Below are positions 1 through 11,965 of a stretch of DNA of 64,000 bases, in pieces (position 1 is the stretch's first letter; every line of letters starts with the position of its first letter). The notes below the pieces were generated by a model, which was not told the DNA's origin, ran no database searches, and saw only the letters and a list, made by a program, of their open reading frames with translations. The position numbers were made by a program, and so were the translations under genes. Source of the stretch: Trichosphaerium sp. ATCC 40318 (lineage: Eukaryota; Discosea; Flabellinia; Trichosidae); contig JALMLS010000361.1 in NCBI GenBank assembly GCA_038496445.1, positions 1 to 64,000 on the forward strand, in the 5' to 3' direction.

Positions 1-1611
1 AAAACAAAAGGTGTATTCTCCGAATTACAAATCTCACGGGAACCAGTTATTTTCAGATAATCAAGAAAATGTCTTAGTTGGCTATTGTTTGAGCTTTAGC
101 TCTTTGCACAAGCCTCTGCCACGTTCTTCTGTGATATCTATGGCATCAGCTCTTTATTTGAAAAAGAAGAAGTCTAGTTTGGAAGCTTGGTATGACGGAT
201 TTGTGAAAAGGCACTCGGATATTCTCAAAGAGTCAATTTCAAAACCAATTCGGGCATGTAGGGTATCCAACAACCTGTTAGAAGATGTCACAGGGTGGTG
301 TGATATGTATGAGAAGTTTCAAGATCACAATGTGATGAATCCTGATCTGATGTTCAATGTTGATGAAAAATTATTTACTGAACGAAGTGATGGCCTTAAA
401 TATGTTACCCTAGAAGATAGAATGAAAAAAATTGGAGGAACAGTCACCACCAAAACAAGCAAGCCACTGACGTTGATTCCGTTTATTTCAGCATCAGGGA
501 AGGTTTTGGTGACGATTTACATTATGGCAGCTAAAAATAAAGGTGACACTCAAAACATCACCAATTTGGCCATACCAAAACCTTCCAAGACTCGATCTTC
601 ATGGCCCAGATACTATGTATGTCATGAGAATGGATATGTGACCAACGAAATTTGGCCAAAAATTCTTGATGTATTTTTACATCACCTAAAAGAAATCCAA
701 GGTGACCGAACTGCCTTTTTATTTTTGGATCGTTTGGCAAGCCACATCAACACTGAATCTCTTCAAAAGTGTCTTAAACAGAATGTACAAACTGTTACCT
801 GGGTGCCTCATACCTCACATTTTGCACAACCATTGGATGACAAGCCATTTGCAAACTTGGCTAGAGCTTATACAAAATTTCGAAAACAAAAGGCTCAAAG
901 AGGAATGGAGACCAGACAAAAGGCTTGTTCTTATGATTTTATATCTCTAGAGGCAGCAGAGAGCGAAGCCTTCACCAAAAAAATCCTAACTTCCTCATGG
1001 AAAGCCGTTGGTGTGCTACCATATGACAGGAATTTGATTCTAAAAAATGTTTCTGAAAATATTGGGCAACCTTCAGATGAAACACTTTCTGACCTTCCTG
1101 ATGATGTTTTGAAAGCAAAAATCGCTATGGATGCTGTAATGACAGAGGAGGTGCCTAAAAAAGAAATGAAACTTGGATCAGTGAGGATGATAAAGAATCA
1201 CATGTACATTGGAGAAGAACTTGTTCAATTTGCTGAAAGCCAGAAAAAAAAAGAAGAACAGGAGCAAAATCAAAAGGCAAAGGAGAGGCGCATTAAATTA
1301 GATGAGAGAGAGAAAAAAAATCAAGAAAAAGAAGCAAAAAGAGCTGAGAGAGAAGAGCAAAAAAAAATCCGAGAGAATCAAAAAAAATTGAAGCTTCTCA
1401 AAAGAGGTTTGTCCGTGAAAAAACAACCTGCCGTGTATGTCACACCAAAGTATGCAGAGGAGGGCGTAATTGGATGTGGTGTGAGCAGTGTAATCAATTT
1501 GGTAGTTGCCCTGGATGTGTTCAAAAAAAATTTGGCAAAGAATTAATTGAAAATCACGGGTTAGATTGTCCAGGTGGAGAACCTTATGAGATCTGGATCA
1601 CAAAGCAGTAG
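1..1611 (+). mobile_element. DDE-type transposase (pogo/jerky-like), frameshifted
   Basis: A long intronless frame enters from beyond the window edge; the first internal ATG is at 140. Early residues resemble the CENP-B/HTH region of pogo-type transposases (WYDGFVKRHSDI). The catalytic core follows in order: NVDEK near 358, FLFLDRLASH near 720, and SHFAQPLDDKPF near 820, matching the three-Asp DDE_1 layout. A Lys/Glu-rich coiled segment comes next. The main frame stops at 1546, but the frame one base earlier continues to TAG at 1609-1611 and encodes a Cys cluster (CRVC, then WCEQCNQFGSCPGC) typical of the C-terminal zinc ribbon in this family. The switch falls at or near the A-run around 1417-1423, so the copy carries a one-base indel and is probably dead. 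The 5' end lies outside the window. Confidence 0.85.
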
Positions 1612-1696
1612 TAAAGCACTTGTTAAAATATCAAGTAATAAAAAGTCTTTTGTTAGGAGTAAAAGTCATTTTATTGTACAAAAACAAGATTTTTTT

Positions 1697-1728
1697 TTGC
1701 TACAAAATACCTAGTTTGCTACAAAATA
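1697..1728. repeat. Short tandem direct repeat downstream of the transposase
   Basis: TTGCTACAAAATA occurs twice, at 1697-1709 and 1716-1728, with six bases between. It lies about 90 bp past the transposase stop, where terminal or subterminal repeats of a DNA transposon would be expected. The left end of the element is outside the window, so this cannot be confirmed. The rest of 1612-2001 holds nothing I can support. Confidence 0.4.
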
Positions 1729-2001
1729 GCCACTTGACTAATTCACATTCGCTGGAATTACGACAGTGGAAGAATTGTAATCGCTGACAACACTTCGGAA
1801 AAACAGTACCAATCCCAAAAATGACCACATACTTAAAATAACTCGTTCTACAGGCCAGTGATATTGTCACTACACAATGAAGTTTCCCTAGCTTGAATAC
1901 TGTAACAGATATATTAGATATACATGACAAGAAAATCGAGGGATCTCCAAGTGCGTTTTTTACAATACTTTTTATTCAATCAAAAAACTAGTTGACATTT
2001 T

Positions 2002-2721
2002 ATGAAAGAAAACTGTGAGCTCGGAAGTGTATCTTACAAAAATATCCTCAATTGCATGCCTTGTTACTCCGGAACCTTTGCAAATGAGACAACACAACCT
2101 GAATGTACACTTTTTACGAGAGGAAGTGCAAACCTAAAAGAAGGACAAAGCAAGTGCAAACTTTGTGAACGCGCTAATATGCAAACTCAACGTACGTGTT
2201 CTAGGTAATTTCTGATTAAGGCCCTCCATCTAATGAATTCTTAGTGGGCAGAATAGGTGTGATTTTTGTCCTTACCCTCTTTACTCACATGAACGATCAG
2301 TAAAGTGCTCCGCATGCGATCCAGGATCAATCAGAACAGAAAACAAAGATGGTTGTATTAAGGTAACTCCTTCATACTTGTACGTAGTAGTAGGCACTAC
2401 TTGAAAACAATAGTGTCAACCAGGAAGTTACCAAGATGGTGGCATGTGCTTTTCTTGTAATATTTTAACATCTAAAGAAGGTGTTACAGCATGTAAAGTT
2501 GGTACGCTATGATTCTCACTAAATTCTTATTCGTTTTGTGTTACTAAAACAAGTAGTAATTTTCTAACGTTGCTCCTTCAAGTACCTTGGTATCTATATG
2601 CTGCTGGAGGTGGTATTGTTGGCATACTTGAGGTGTGATCTAACGTTTGTTTAAAACTATAGCAATCATCCTTATCGCAAGATGCGTTAAAAAGAAGCGT
2701 ACCATCAACAAGTTTAATTAA
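2002..2721 (+). CDS. Cys-rich GCC2/GCC3 (ephrin-receptor-like) membrane protein, 5' end missing
   Basis: Spliced exons encode repeated Cys units of the GCC2/GCC3 ephrin-receptor-like type (CMPCYSGTF, CKLCER, CDFCPYPLYS, CSACDPGS, CQPGSYQ). They are followed by a hydrophobic segment (WYLYAAGGGIVGILE, then AIILIARCV) and a short basic tail ending at TAA 2719-2721. This suggests a single-pass surface protein with an extracellular Cys-rich stem. Introns are short: one of about 51 nt near 2361-2411 and one of 30 nt near 2634-2663. The architecture matches the C-terminal half of the gene at 21301-23975, so the two are likely paralogues. No signal peptide or beta-helix part is found upstream. Either distant exons were missed or the gene was truncated, perhaps by the neighbouring transposon. 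Confidence 0.6.
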
Positions 2722-3008
2722 AATGAACCCTTAGTTCTACTACAAGTATTTATTTTATAGATGGTGACTGCGTCACATGGTTGAAACATGTTTTTGCTGT
2801 TTAAAACTTCCATAACAAAGCAACACCTTTTCAATGGTAAAGAAAGCTTACAATTTATAACGCAGAGGCACTCAAAGCAGAGTCAACGCGGCACATTAGA
2901 CAAGTGGATTTGGATTAGGGATTGTAGTAGCGCTTAAAAATAACTCGAGATGCAAGAGTTGCTGCCAGTAGTGGCAAACCAAACCTTTACGGATTTTTTA
3001 TTGGTTAT

Positions 3009-4180
3009 CTATTTAGTCAAGCAAATGTCAGATGCTGGTATACACTTTCCGTTGCACTCCCAACACACACCCCATTTACCACAAACACTGTTAGGTAAGC
3101 TAAGGCAAGCATTACTAATTAACACTTTCGAAACCTTCGCAGGTTTTGGTGCTGAGCATGAAATCTTGTTTGAAGTGCAGTGATCGACGCCGCAGTAGTT
3201 ACAGAAAGAAGTTGCTTTGCAAATAGTGTCTGTGAGTCTAGGACAAGATATAGCGGCGAAAGAGTCTGTTGCTTGGTTACTATGATGCGAAACCCACTCA
3301 GCAGCTTTGCTTAGCGTGTCGGTCAAACTTTGTCCGTTCTTCGCTGAAATTGTTGGTCAGTTAAAACGTTGTGGTTTGGCCGATCGTGTCGGGTTTTTCT
3401 ACTTACGTGTGTCTGGGATTTGCGTTGGGTTCGCTGGATCGTCGCTGCCTGAAACGCGTTCATGGTGGCCAACTGTGGTTCTCTTGTGATAGTCTTTATT
3501 GAAGAGGCGTAGAGTCATTACACTGCCGAGAACGATAAGGACAACAAACGTGAGAGTCGCCTAGGGAGAAAAGAGTGAGCCGAGCAAAGAACAGGATTAA
3601 TTCGATCATATTTAGTTCCTTTTCAAAATAAAAAGATACTGCAGCAAATAAAGAGTTCCAGTCGCGCTGGAGAGTAAGAAATAAAAAAAAAAGATAAAAG
3701 GGCCGTAAATTCCACGTACCATTAAGCATGCTACTTTAGAGCGTCTGCGTTGGTTATAACTGTTTGCTAAATATCGTTAATTTACAACGTTAAAAAATTA
3801 TGCCAATGATCCTTGAAACAGATATTTTTATCGTAGTACTCACCTACTTGTAGTTGTTCCATTTGGGGTTATGTTTGGAGTTAAAAGAACTTTCTTTGAC
3901 TACAAAACCAACTTTATTTCTTCTTGTACAAATTAATCACGTGATCACAACCGGTTTTGTTATTCATCTCACTAGACTACACCCTTTACTCAAATTTACA
4001 GGTACTGTGAATTGTGTAAGGAAGCACAGCTCAAAGATTTGGTAGCGAGTCAAGACCGCTTCCTTGTAGGCTTTACTGCACTTGTACTCCGAAACAAGCG
4101 CAAAAGTGGACTCTGTTAGGCGAGGTAATATTGTATTATTTTTAAATGGAATGTACAAATACAAAAGACGCCTGGGTCAT
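3009..4180 (-). CDS. Single-pass membrane protein with Cys-rich C-terminal domain
   Basis: Family not recognised. Minus-strand exons join in frame. The last three are 3560-3407 and 3344-3009 plus a short exon ending at 3640; the donor at 3406 is GTAAGT. The protein has an N-terminal stretch (ALVSEYKCSKAYKEAV), a basic segment (NQRRRSKVACLM), one clear membrane helix (ATLTFVVLIVLGSVMTLRLF), and a C-terminal region with about ten Cys (CPRL, CKATSFCNYCGVDHC, CGKWGVCWECNGKC) ending at 3009. The Cys spacing suggests a disulphide-bonded extracellular domain. The start is uncertain: ATG at 4180 is the nearest usable one and lies only 30 bp from the end of the PAP2 gene. Confidence 0.55.
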
Positions 4181-4210
4181 TTACAACCACCGTTAGTTTG
4201 GTGGGTTTGG

Positions 4211-6210
4211 TTATAATATGTTCAGTGTTTTTTTTTGTTGTTTTATTGTTTGCGAAGATCCCAGATCTGAAACTACTTCTGGAGGCACAACAACATTTTT
4301 TAAAGGTTGTGTACCTTCAGTTCTGCGTTGTAACGCAGCAAAGAAATAAGTATCACTACGGAGAATATAAAAACCGAATGATAAAGCAACCAAACAAACA
4401 AAGGATGCACCAACAATGTCAACAAAGTAATGATACCGATTGATTATAGCTGACAGCACAATCAGTATACCAGCAACGAAAGAAACCTGTTAAAAAAGGT
4501 AAGACTCTAGTGATGTCAAGGTGTGGCAAAGTACGGCATTTCGCTTTGGAAGGAATAAAAAAAAGAAAAAGTACAAAAATATTTTAAGCAAGTGGCTTGT
4601 GTTGAAGTCTGTGACATTTCGTGTGAATAGTACCTTGCCATATAGTTTTACAAATCTTGCACGGATAGGTATAAACCCGAACAAGTTAAAGTCAAAGTCA
4701 AAACCATAAGCACTAAAAACATAGGTCAGTGGAAAAACCATGTAAAAAAGGCTGAGAATTAAACAAAATTTTGGACATTGAGTGGGTACCTCAACAAGAA
4801 TAATCCGTAGCATCCTGCAACCATACTCTCGCCTTTTATTTGAATATGTCATTTTCATCAAGTATTGGATAGAGACGTACTTGCATGACCAGAAGGAAAA
4901 GTACCAAAACTTGCATCATCTTTTACTGTTCGAAGTGGTTTGGTAAGAAAAAATCCTTCTAATTCGTGTTTATACTGATCTTGAATATATAACCGCGGTG
5001 ACTTCCCAGGGAACGAAAAATTAAGTAAGAAATTAAAATAATATGCAAAGAGCCAACCACACAGATACATCTTTAGAGCTAAAGAATATAAGTAAGAACT
5101 TCGATGCATTTTAATCACGTGACATACTACTACGTACCTTTAAGTTCTAACATATCGCTCTCTCTTCCTTTAGTACGAGAAGAAACAAAGTACCTAACAA
5201 ACACATTAAAAAGATCCTAACCAAGTCTTGCTAAAACCTCAACGAAAAAAATAAAACCAACAAAACTTGTGTTCTGAATTGGTAACGCTAGCTGCAACTT
5301 TTTGTTTAGCATCACGTGCAACACGAAAGAAATAGCTATTTTGCGAGACTAAAATTCATCGTTGTCCTACAGCTTGCACATACCTTGCTAACAATAATGC
5401 CAAGGTAATATATCCCCAACCATAATAACTAAAGTACATGATTTGAAAAAACTCTGTGATAAGCTTTCCCAAAAAAGTGGTTGGATTAAACCAAGCGCTT
5501 TGATCAAGCCAAAGAGCAAACTGACCCTGAGGAAATACCCTAAAAAGCAGTAAGAACAAAGGAATTCTTTTTTACCGTTTTTTCTTGTATTTACAGAAAA
5601 CAAATACAAAAAAAACGTGCCAGCCTAGTACTGCATCATCAAAGGCCAACAAACTAGCGTCAACCATTTCTCTGGGGTGCCGTGCAACACAAGGACCAAC
5701 TGCCAAAAAAAATGCTGGTACTGTGCATCCTAGAAGCACGCAAATGACACAATCGTTGTAACTGTAGCGTGTGAGTGTCAATTTCGTTGTTGGCGGCGGA
5801 AATAATTGTAATTGTAGTTTTCCGTCTGCCTTTTTTTTTTTTGGGGCGTTTGGGGAGTATCTACGTACAGTAGCCACATTGGTGGGTCGTTCATTTGGCA
5901 TAACATTACTCGGATAATGAGTGTGAGCGCAATCAACGACGAAACTAGCAGAGCTGCAGTAGAACCTATTGTTCTACTATCTCCAGCGTAAAAGAAGGTA
6001 ATGGGTCCATATCTAAAGACACTTAACCAAAATGTTGTGCATGGCTTCCAGACAACGCATTTACGCATTAGGGAGCGTCGGTAGTCAATCAGATACGTAC
6101 AAAATGGCAATCAAGATTAGAAATCCCCAGTGCCACGCAAGGTGTTCTGTTACGCTATATGCGCTGGCTACATCTGGTTCAAGGCTTACACTGGAAATAC
6201 TACGTTTCAT
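4211..6210 (-). CDS. PAP2-superfamily integral membrane lipid phosphatase
   Basis: Multi-exon membrane protein with at least six hydrophobic segments. The PAP2/vanadium-peroxidase motifs appear in order: GKSPRLY (motif 1), FPSGHAS (motif 2, near 4880) and NRYHYFVDIVG (motif 3, near 4425), which carry the phosphate-binding residues and the two catalytic His. The region WLDQSAWFNPTTFLGKL before the motifs resembles the PAP2_3 (inositolphosphotransferase-like) branch rather than classical LPP enzymes. Likely role: dephosphorylation or head-group transfer on phosphatidic acid or a related lipid in an internal membrane. The start ATG at 6210 gives MKRSISSVS followed by a membrane helix; donors at the first two introns are GTACGT. 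The middle exons (about 5360-5120) are the least certain. Confidence 0.75.
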
Positions 6211-6343
6211 TGTTACAAAGCCCTATAATTTCACTCCCATGCGCTTGTTTTATACGTGTTAGCGCCTATAAGCTCCAACAGGTGGTCAAATAAGGTCTGC
6301 ACAAAAAAAACGTTAAACTGTGTATTTAATTATACTAGCAACT

Positions 6344-7567
6344 ATGGCAGCACCTGCACCTCGCCTTTTTAGTATTTCAGATGTACACGTTGATTTTGAA
6401 GGTTCTCGCTTGTAGACGTTGCAAAATATTTATCTAATGTCTAGGTAACAGAAATTGGCTCACGGAGCTGTCTAAAACGGCATATCAACAAGATTACGTA
6501 CGTTTCACGTGAAATATAATTACATAAAACTAAACGCGCTAGGTTATCGTCGCAGGTGATGTAAGCCATATAATGAGCAGGTTGAGGACATTCTTTATCG
6601 AAATGAAGCAAAGGTAACAAAGTGAGCACAAGAACTTTCTTCATTTATTTTTAAGGTTCAAAGAAGTCTTTTATGTCCCAGGAAATCATGAATTGTGGAT
6701 CCATCAGCATGCCAAAGATAGCATAGAGAAATTTAATATGATCATAGCACTATGTGCTGAACTAGGCACGTGACAAAACAAATTCTGCAACGTAGTTGAG
6801 AAAAAAAGCGAAGTTTATTGACATTCACTTTAGGTGTTATTACAACACCAAAAAAGTTAGGTACAGTAAATCCTGTTTGGGTGGTACCTATGTTTTCTTG
6901 GTACAGAGAGGATTTTGATACAGACGAGTCAACAAAAAATGAGATAATCCAAAGTTGGGGTGATTTCGCTCATTGGTATTTCTTCTTTTTTTTCTTCTTG
7001 CTTCGCGTGCTTCGATGTGATAAACTGTCTTTTAATATTTACTTGTAGTATTTGGCCAGAAGAATACTTAAACCCGAACTCAAAGACACCAAGAGCACCT
7101 AAAGGAACTCCAGATGACTACTTTATAAGCCTCAATGATCAAAATATTAAAAAATATGATGCTCCCGTGATTTCTTTCAGCCATTTCTTACCACGTATCG
7201 AATGTATACCGCCAAAATCTGTACTATGGATAAAGTACTTACCAAAGGTTATTGGTACATATAAGCTAGAAGAACAGATAAGAGTACGTAACCTTAAATT
7301 CACTTTCTTTGAAAAAACCCAAAAATTCAAAAAATGAGACTAACATCCTGTTCACAGAAACTGGGCTCAACTGTTCATGTTTTCGGCCATACACATATAA
7401 ACTGGGATAAAACAATAGACGGCATTAGATACTATCAAAAGTCATTAAAGTACCCTTCAGAGAGGAAAACACTTGGTATTAAACACGGAACAACAGCACT
7501 AGAACAAATGATTATATGGCATGACTCTACAGAACCGCTAGGACAATCATACTGTTCTGTAGTATAA
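6344..7567 (+). CDS. Calcineurin-like metallophosphoesterase
   Basis: The spliced protein of about 290 residues carries the metallophosphoesterase metal-binding motifs in order: SISDVHVDFEG (D-x-H), VIVAGDV (GD), FYVPGNHELW (GNHE), SFSHF (H) and VFGHTHINWD (GHTH). It starts at ATG 6344, directly followed by the D-x-H block, and ends at TAA 7567. It is a cytosolic-type enzyme with no signal peptide; substrate unknown, probably a phosphomonoester or diester. Introns are short. The one at 6766-6833 begins GCACGTG and is GC-AG: only that junction keeps the frame from LCAELG into VITTPKKLG. The gene is divergent from the PAP2 gene with about 130 bp between starts. Confidence 0.85.
6766..6833 (+). 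other. GC-AG intron with GCACGTG donor (metallophosphoesterase gene)
   Basis: The exon ends ..CTAG and the next begins GTGTTATT. Using GC at 6766 keeps the frame. The nearby GT at 6770 would shift it and destroy the following conserved exon. Confidence 0.75.
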
Positions 7568-7802
7568 CCTTAGTCCTAAGTGACCTCGTTACTGGTAATT
7601 ACAATTCAACAATGCAAAACAATCTTGCACTAGAATAAAATCTTTGTTTAATCAACCTGGGTTGAGTTGTTTTATTTGCTTTGATGCAACAGTATTTACA
7701 AGTGTTTTTTGGTTTTTGTAGTCAGCTACAATAATACCTTTTTATCATGTTTTGTACATGGTAATAAGGCTTCTGGTATAGCGTCAAGCTCGTTCCGGTT
7801 TC

Positions 7803-10546
7803 TTATTTCAAACGAGCGTATTGATCAAATAAGTCAGAGAAGTGCTTATCATCCTCATCAGAAGGATTCTTAAGCTGCTTAGTATCACTCTCACTATCGT
7901 ATTCGTCTGCTGGTACAAACGCAGGTAAAGGTCTGTGACCCTTCTTAGGCTGTGTATAACTACTGTGAGATTCACGTCGGGCAGGTAGCGACGGTAGATT
8001 TCGACTAGGAGGACCACTACGTGGTGTTAAAGTCTGACCACTACGCGGTGTCAAAGATGGGCCGCTACGCGGTGTTAAGGGAGGTATGCTTCTGGGCGTT
8101 AAGGAAGCTCCACTTCTGGGTGTTGAAGGTTGGTCGTCTCTATCAACTTTCGGACTTTTCTGAAGTTGTTGCTTAAGCATCAGGCGAAGGTCTGGTTTTG
8201 CAGCTGATTCACCTACATCTCGTATATATAGGTCATCATCTATCTCAGGGTTATCCCTTACAAGTTTTTGAACTGTTTTTGTAACACTGTTATCATCTGC
8301 AAGAGAAACTGTGTTTCTCAATATTCTTGATTTAAGAGGAAAGAAAAAGTCATATTTCTCTATCAGCATCTTAACTATACAACTTGCTAGTCTTGTATGC
8401 TCGAATGCAGCAACACCTGAAATTGCAGAGTTTTCTGGAGGACCAATCAAATTAGGAGCCTAAGAGAGCACAGTTTTAGCAAAACGCCAAGAAAAAAAAA
8501 GAATAACGTTAGCTACTAGTTACTACTAGCAGCTAAACATCATTTTGTGTACCATTATTAAAGCTAGATTATCTGCGTCCATTAAATTAGTTTTACTCCT
8601 GTAAAGGTATGTTAGATAGGAACTTGGTATGTATGCCAGAACAAAAAGAAAAACAGAAACGCACTCTAAAGCAACAGAGTTTAACATTTGTATAACCCTT
8701 TCTAGTGTATTCCTATTTGCGTTTGGCATACTTCTTATAAGTTTACCAACAATAGAAAGCCGTTCTTCCTCATCCTTAATCTCTGATAATGGAATTAGAT
8801 AAACAATGAAGAAGTTTGCGTGTGATCAGCGAGAAAAAATAATCCGAGAAAAACATACTTGTAGTAGCTATAATAGGGTAATAAAGATCATGCGTCATTA
8901 AAGGCTCTGGAAGGGACCGTAAAAATAGTTTAAGCAAGCTACATACTGTAGGTATAGAATAAAGATCTAAATTATACTTCCCTAGACGTCTAATAAGCCA
9001 TTTGTTCAAAAAAAAAATACTTCAAAAAAAAAAAGTCGTACCACTATCTATTTCTTCTCGTAGCGTCTCCAGGTCACCTGAAGGCCCAGATATCCGGAAC
9101 ATGCCCTCAAAGTGTAGGTTTTCGCTTAGTCTCTTAGATATTTGTATTACAAGGTCGGGTACATATGTCACCTATCACGTGTTAGTAAGTACAAAAGCAC
9201 GTGAAAAAAAAAAGAGAAAAATTTTGTACCCTTTTTCTATCGCGGAATAAAATGGACTCCAATGGTACACCAAAGATTTTGCTGTCTTGTGGACCTGTGC
9301 ATAAAAACTTAGTAAAGAATATGGTTGTTTTTTTGGAAGTCTCGCTCTTATTCTTGTAACAGCTATTACAATATTAAACATACGTGGAACCCATGAGTTT
9401 CTCTTTGATGTAATGTTTTTACGGCGTTTATCAGCATAATCCTTATACTTTTGGATTTGAGGCATTATTTCATTTATCCTCTTTGCTCCGTTCTCAAAGT
9501 ACGTCTTGTAACCATCCAAGTATAGACACATGGCTTCGAGAAGCTCATATTCACATACATTACTAATAGCCTAAAGAAAAACAGTAAACACAAGGCTGAA
9601 ACCAAGAAAATGGGCACTGAGCGAAATAAATTTCATAAAAAGTTTGGCACTGCAACAAGTTGTACTGCGTACACGGAGTGTATTTTCAGTTTCTTGTTGT
9701 ATATTGTGGTACTCAGCTACATAGTTATCCGTTACATCCTATAAGGGTTACATTTAAATAAAGATACATTTTCGATTATTTGGCTCTAAGGTTACCTTCT
9801 TAGCTCCTTTTCGCCTTAGTTTATCACCAATAGATTTTTTCTACGCATGGTGAGTACAAGGAAATAGGTTTAACCAAAAAAACGGAAAAACGTCCAAAAA
9901 AGCTTTTAGAGCGCTTTATTCTTGCCTGTTTGTCGTAACGTGATTTATGCGACTTTGCATCATTTATTTCATTGCTTAGAAGCCCTTTGAGACCGTAATT
10001 AATCTCATTTTCAACTTGTTTTACTAGCTCAAGACGAAGATCACCAAGGGCGGCTTGAAACATTGCTATGTCATTGAGACATCCTAATCGGAGCGTTAAA
10101 TCAAAACGGAAATCTTGACCCTTTTTTGTTGGTACCGAGTGGATTTATAGCGCCTGTAATAGGAATATTATACTGTCCTTGTAAACTAGATGCCTCCTTG
10201 AGCGTTGTTGAGAACATATTACCTGTTTAGGTTAGCACCCAATTAAGCTTGTAACGTTGCTATCTGGTACCTTCATGTAGTACGTCTAAGCGATATTAGC
10301 GACTAAAAAGCACAAACTGTAATTACAGCTCAGAAAATTAATAACACTGAAACCTTGGCGCTCTGTGCTATTGAAACTTGATTTGGTACCTTTTAAAGAT
10401 TTTAAATTTTTGGAAAATCCCTTTGTTAACTTGCGTAGCACTTGATTGTAGTAGTCTATCTTGCTTTCGCATATTGTCATCTGTTGTGGTGCTTCTAATG
10501 TAACGCCTGCATTTTCTTTTGTTCTTTTGGTTATTTTGCTGCGCAT
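7803..10546 (-). CDS. BAR-RhoGAP protein (RICH/ARHGAP17-like layout)
   Basis: The N-terminal exons (10546 to about 9180) are helical and charged and match a BAR domain (MTICESKIDYYNQVLRKL, LRLELVKQVENEINYG, KRINEIMPQIQKYKDYADKR), which binds curved membrane as a dimer. A RhoGAP domain follows (about 9170-8470): FRISGPSGDLETL carries the arginine finger, then TVCSLLKLFLRSLPEPLM and NRNTLERVIQMLN. The C-terminal exon is low-complexity with five or six TPRSG repeats and an acidic end. Likely role: coupling membrane curvature to inactivation of a Rho or Rac GTPase, in endocytosis or actin control. The start ATG at 10546 opens MRSKITKRTKENAG. It is divergent from the La gene across 184 bp. Confidence 0.85.
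8011..8128 (-). repeat. TPRSG-repeat coding segment
   Basis: Degenerate units of about 24 bp encode (S/T)xxLTPRSGxx repeats in the BAR-RhoGAP tail. Each unit has SP/TP-like proline-directed phosphorylation sites and a basic residue, so it is a plausible regulated linker or SH3-binding region. The two downstream-most DNA units (ACTACG(T/C)GGTGT) are nearly identical, suggesting recent expansion. Confidence 0.7.
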
Positions 10547-10730
10547 GACGATCGTTTAGTCAGTGTATTGGCACAAAGCCTTTGATTTGGTACAAAAAGT
10601 ATAATAGGATAATATATTTGCGTTTGGGTTAGCGTATGCGTTTGTGCTATCTGGTGGCTGTACTAAAATTGCTTTGAGTGCGGTTAAGCTGTCAGAGTGT
10701 TTTAGATTAAGTACTGGCGTCGGCAAAGCG
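10547..10730. promoter_or_regulatory. Bidirectional promoter region
   Basis: A 184-bp gap separates the divergent starts of the BAR-RhoGAP gene (10546, minus) and the La gene (10731, plus), so it must hold both core promoters. No defined TATA box or repeated motif stands out. Confidence 0.45.
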
Positions 10731-11965
10731 ATGACGGAACGTACAACGCGTAATGCACAGATAATTAAACAGGTTGAGTACTATTTCAGCGATGAAAACC
10801 TTGTTCAAGACAAACATTTGCAACAACAAATGGCAGGCAACTCAGGACACTGTATGTATTATTTTACGCGTCAGTATTAATTTACAATGCCCTAGATGTA
10901 CCAATTGAAGTACTGTTATCATTCAACAAGTTAAAAACGCTTGGAGCAACCAACGAAGACCTATGCGAAGCAATACGGTACATTGACATTAATGTTGACA
11001 AGTGCTAATTGATTCAGCCAATCTAAAACGCTAGAACTTGGTTCTGATGGTATCAGTTTGAGGAGAAAAGGCGGTAAAATGCCAACAATAACACTAGAGC
11101 AAATGTCAAAGCGCTCCATTTACGTCGTGCGTTTGCAACCCTCTCTTAGTTAATGTTACGCTATTGACGCAATAATTAGGAGGGTTTTAGCCGAAAAGAG
11201 CTTGAGCACGACAGTCTTGAACGAATATTTTCAAAACATGGCGTAGTACGCGATGTAAGGTACTTGTATGCGCTGTAGCGCTATTTTATGTCTCAGATTG
11301 TTAACCTTACTTGTGCAGGGTACCACGATTCAGAGATAGTATGGTACCGCGCGGATTTGCCTTCATTATATTCGCGGATGAAGGTAGCGCGTCAAAAGCG
11401 GTTAAAGCGTATGAGAAAGAGACAATGACGCCAGAAAACCCAAAAAACATTTTTTCAAAGTGAGTACTTTATTGTGACATGCAATGCGAGTCTGACGTTG
11501 TGGTTTTTGTAGGGAGCGTTGGACAAGACTGAAGGAAGAGTAGTGCGTTGCTTTTTATCTTTAATTTAGTGTATCTTGGCTGACATTGTGAAAACAAAGT
11601 CTAGAACAGACAGGAAGAAGTTTTAAGCGAAAACATAAAGGACAGAAAGGAAAGAATTCTAGCTTACCTCAAGTATATTCAGGTACAACATCTTCTGTAA
11701 AAGAAGGTGGTCCGACTAAAAAGAGGGTAAGTCATTATAACAACAGAAGTCATAACTAAGACACTTCGTCTAGAAAGTAAATCAAAATGGCACAGAAAAA
11801 AATGAGAAAAAACATAGTGGAGGTAGTAGTTCACCAGTTTGCTTTTTTCACTATCAAACCCTTTATTAACACCTTTTTTCAGACACCGAAGAGAACAACG
11901 AAAAATCTCAAACGACACAACACGTTTTTTTTGCCGACTCTGATGACGATGATGTCGAAATGTAA
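10731..11965 (+). CDS. La-motif / RRM RNA-binding protein
   Basis: Starts at ATG 10731 (MTERTTRNAQII) and runs straight into the La motif: IIKQVEYYFSDENLVQDKHL, then VLLSFNKLKTLGATNEDLCEAIR. An RRM follows: KRSIYV, FSRKELEHDSLERIF, KHGVVRDVRVPRF, PRGFAFIIFADEGSASKAV. A basic region (RKERILAYLKYIQ) and an acidic tail (FADSDDDDVEM) end at TAA 11963-11965. This is the layout of genuine La or LARP7 proteins, which bind the 3' oligo-U of RNA polymerase III transcripts in the nucleus. The protein is short for the family and no second RRM is visible. Introns are short with GTAC/GTGCGT donors. Confidence 0.85.

Noticed and set aside
3009-3183. Plus-strand open frame across the Cys-rich exon
   Set aside because: The minus strand gives evenly spaced Cys and proper splice joins to a membrane helix; the plus frame is its shadow.
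5311-5317. GCACGTG on the minus strand in the PAP2 gene as a GC donor
   Set aside because: It falls inside a probable coding exon (reading VARDAKQK) with no need for a splice there.
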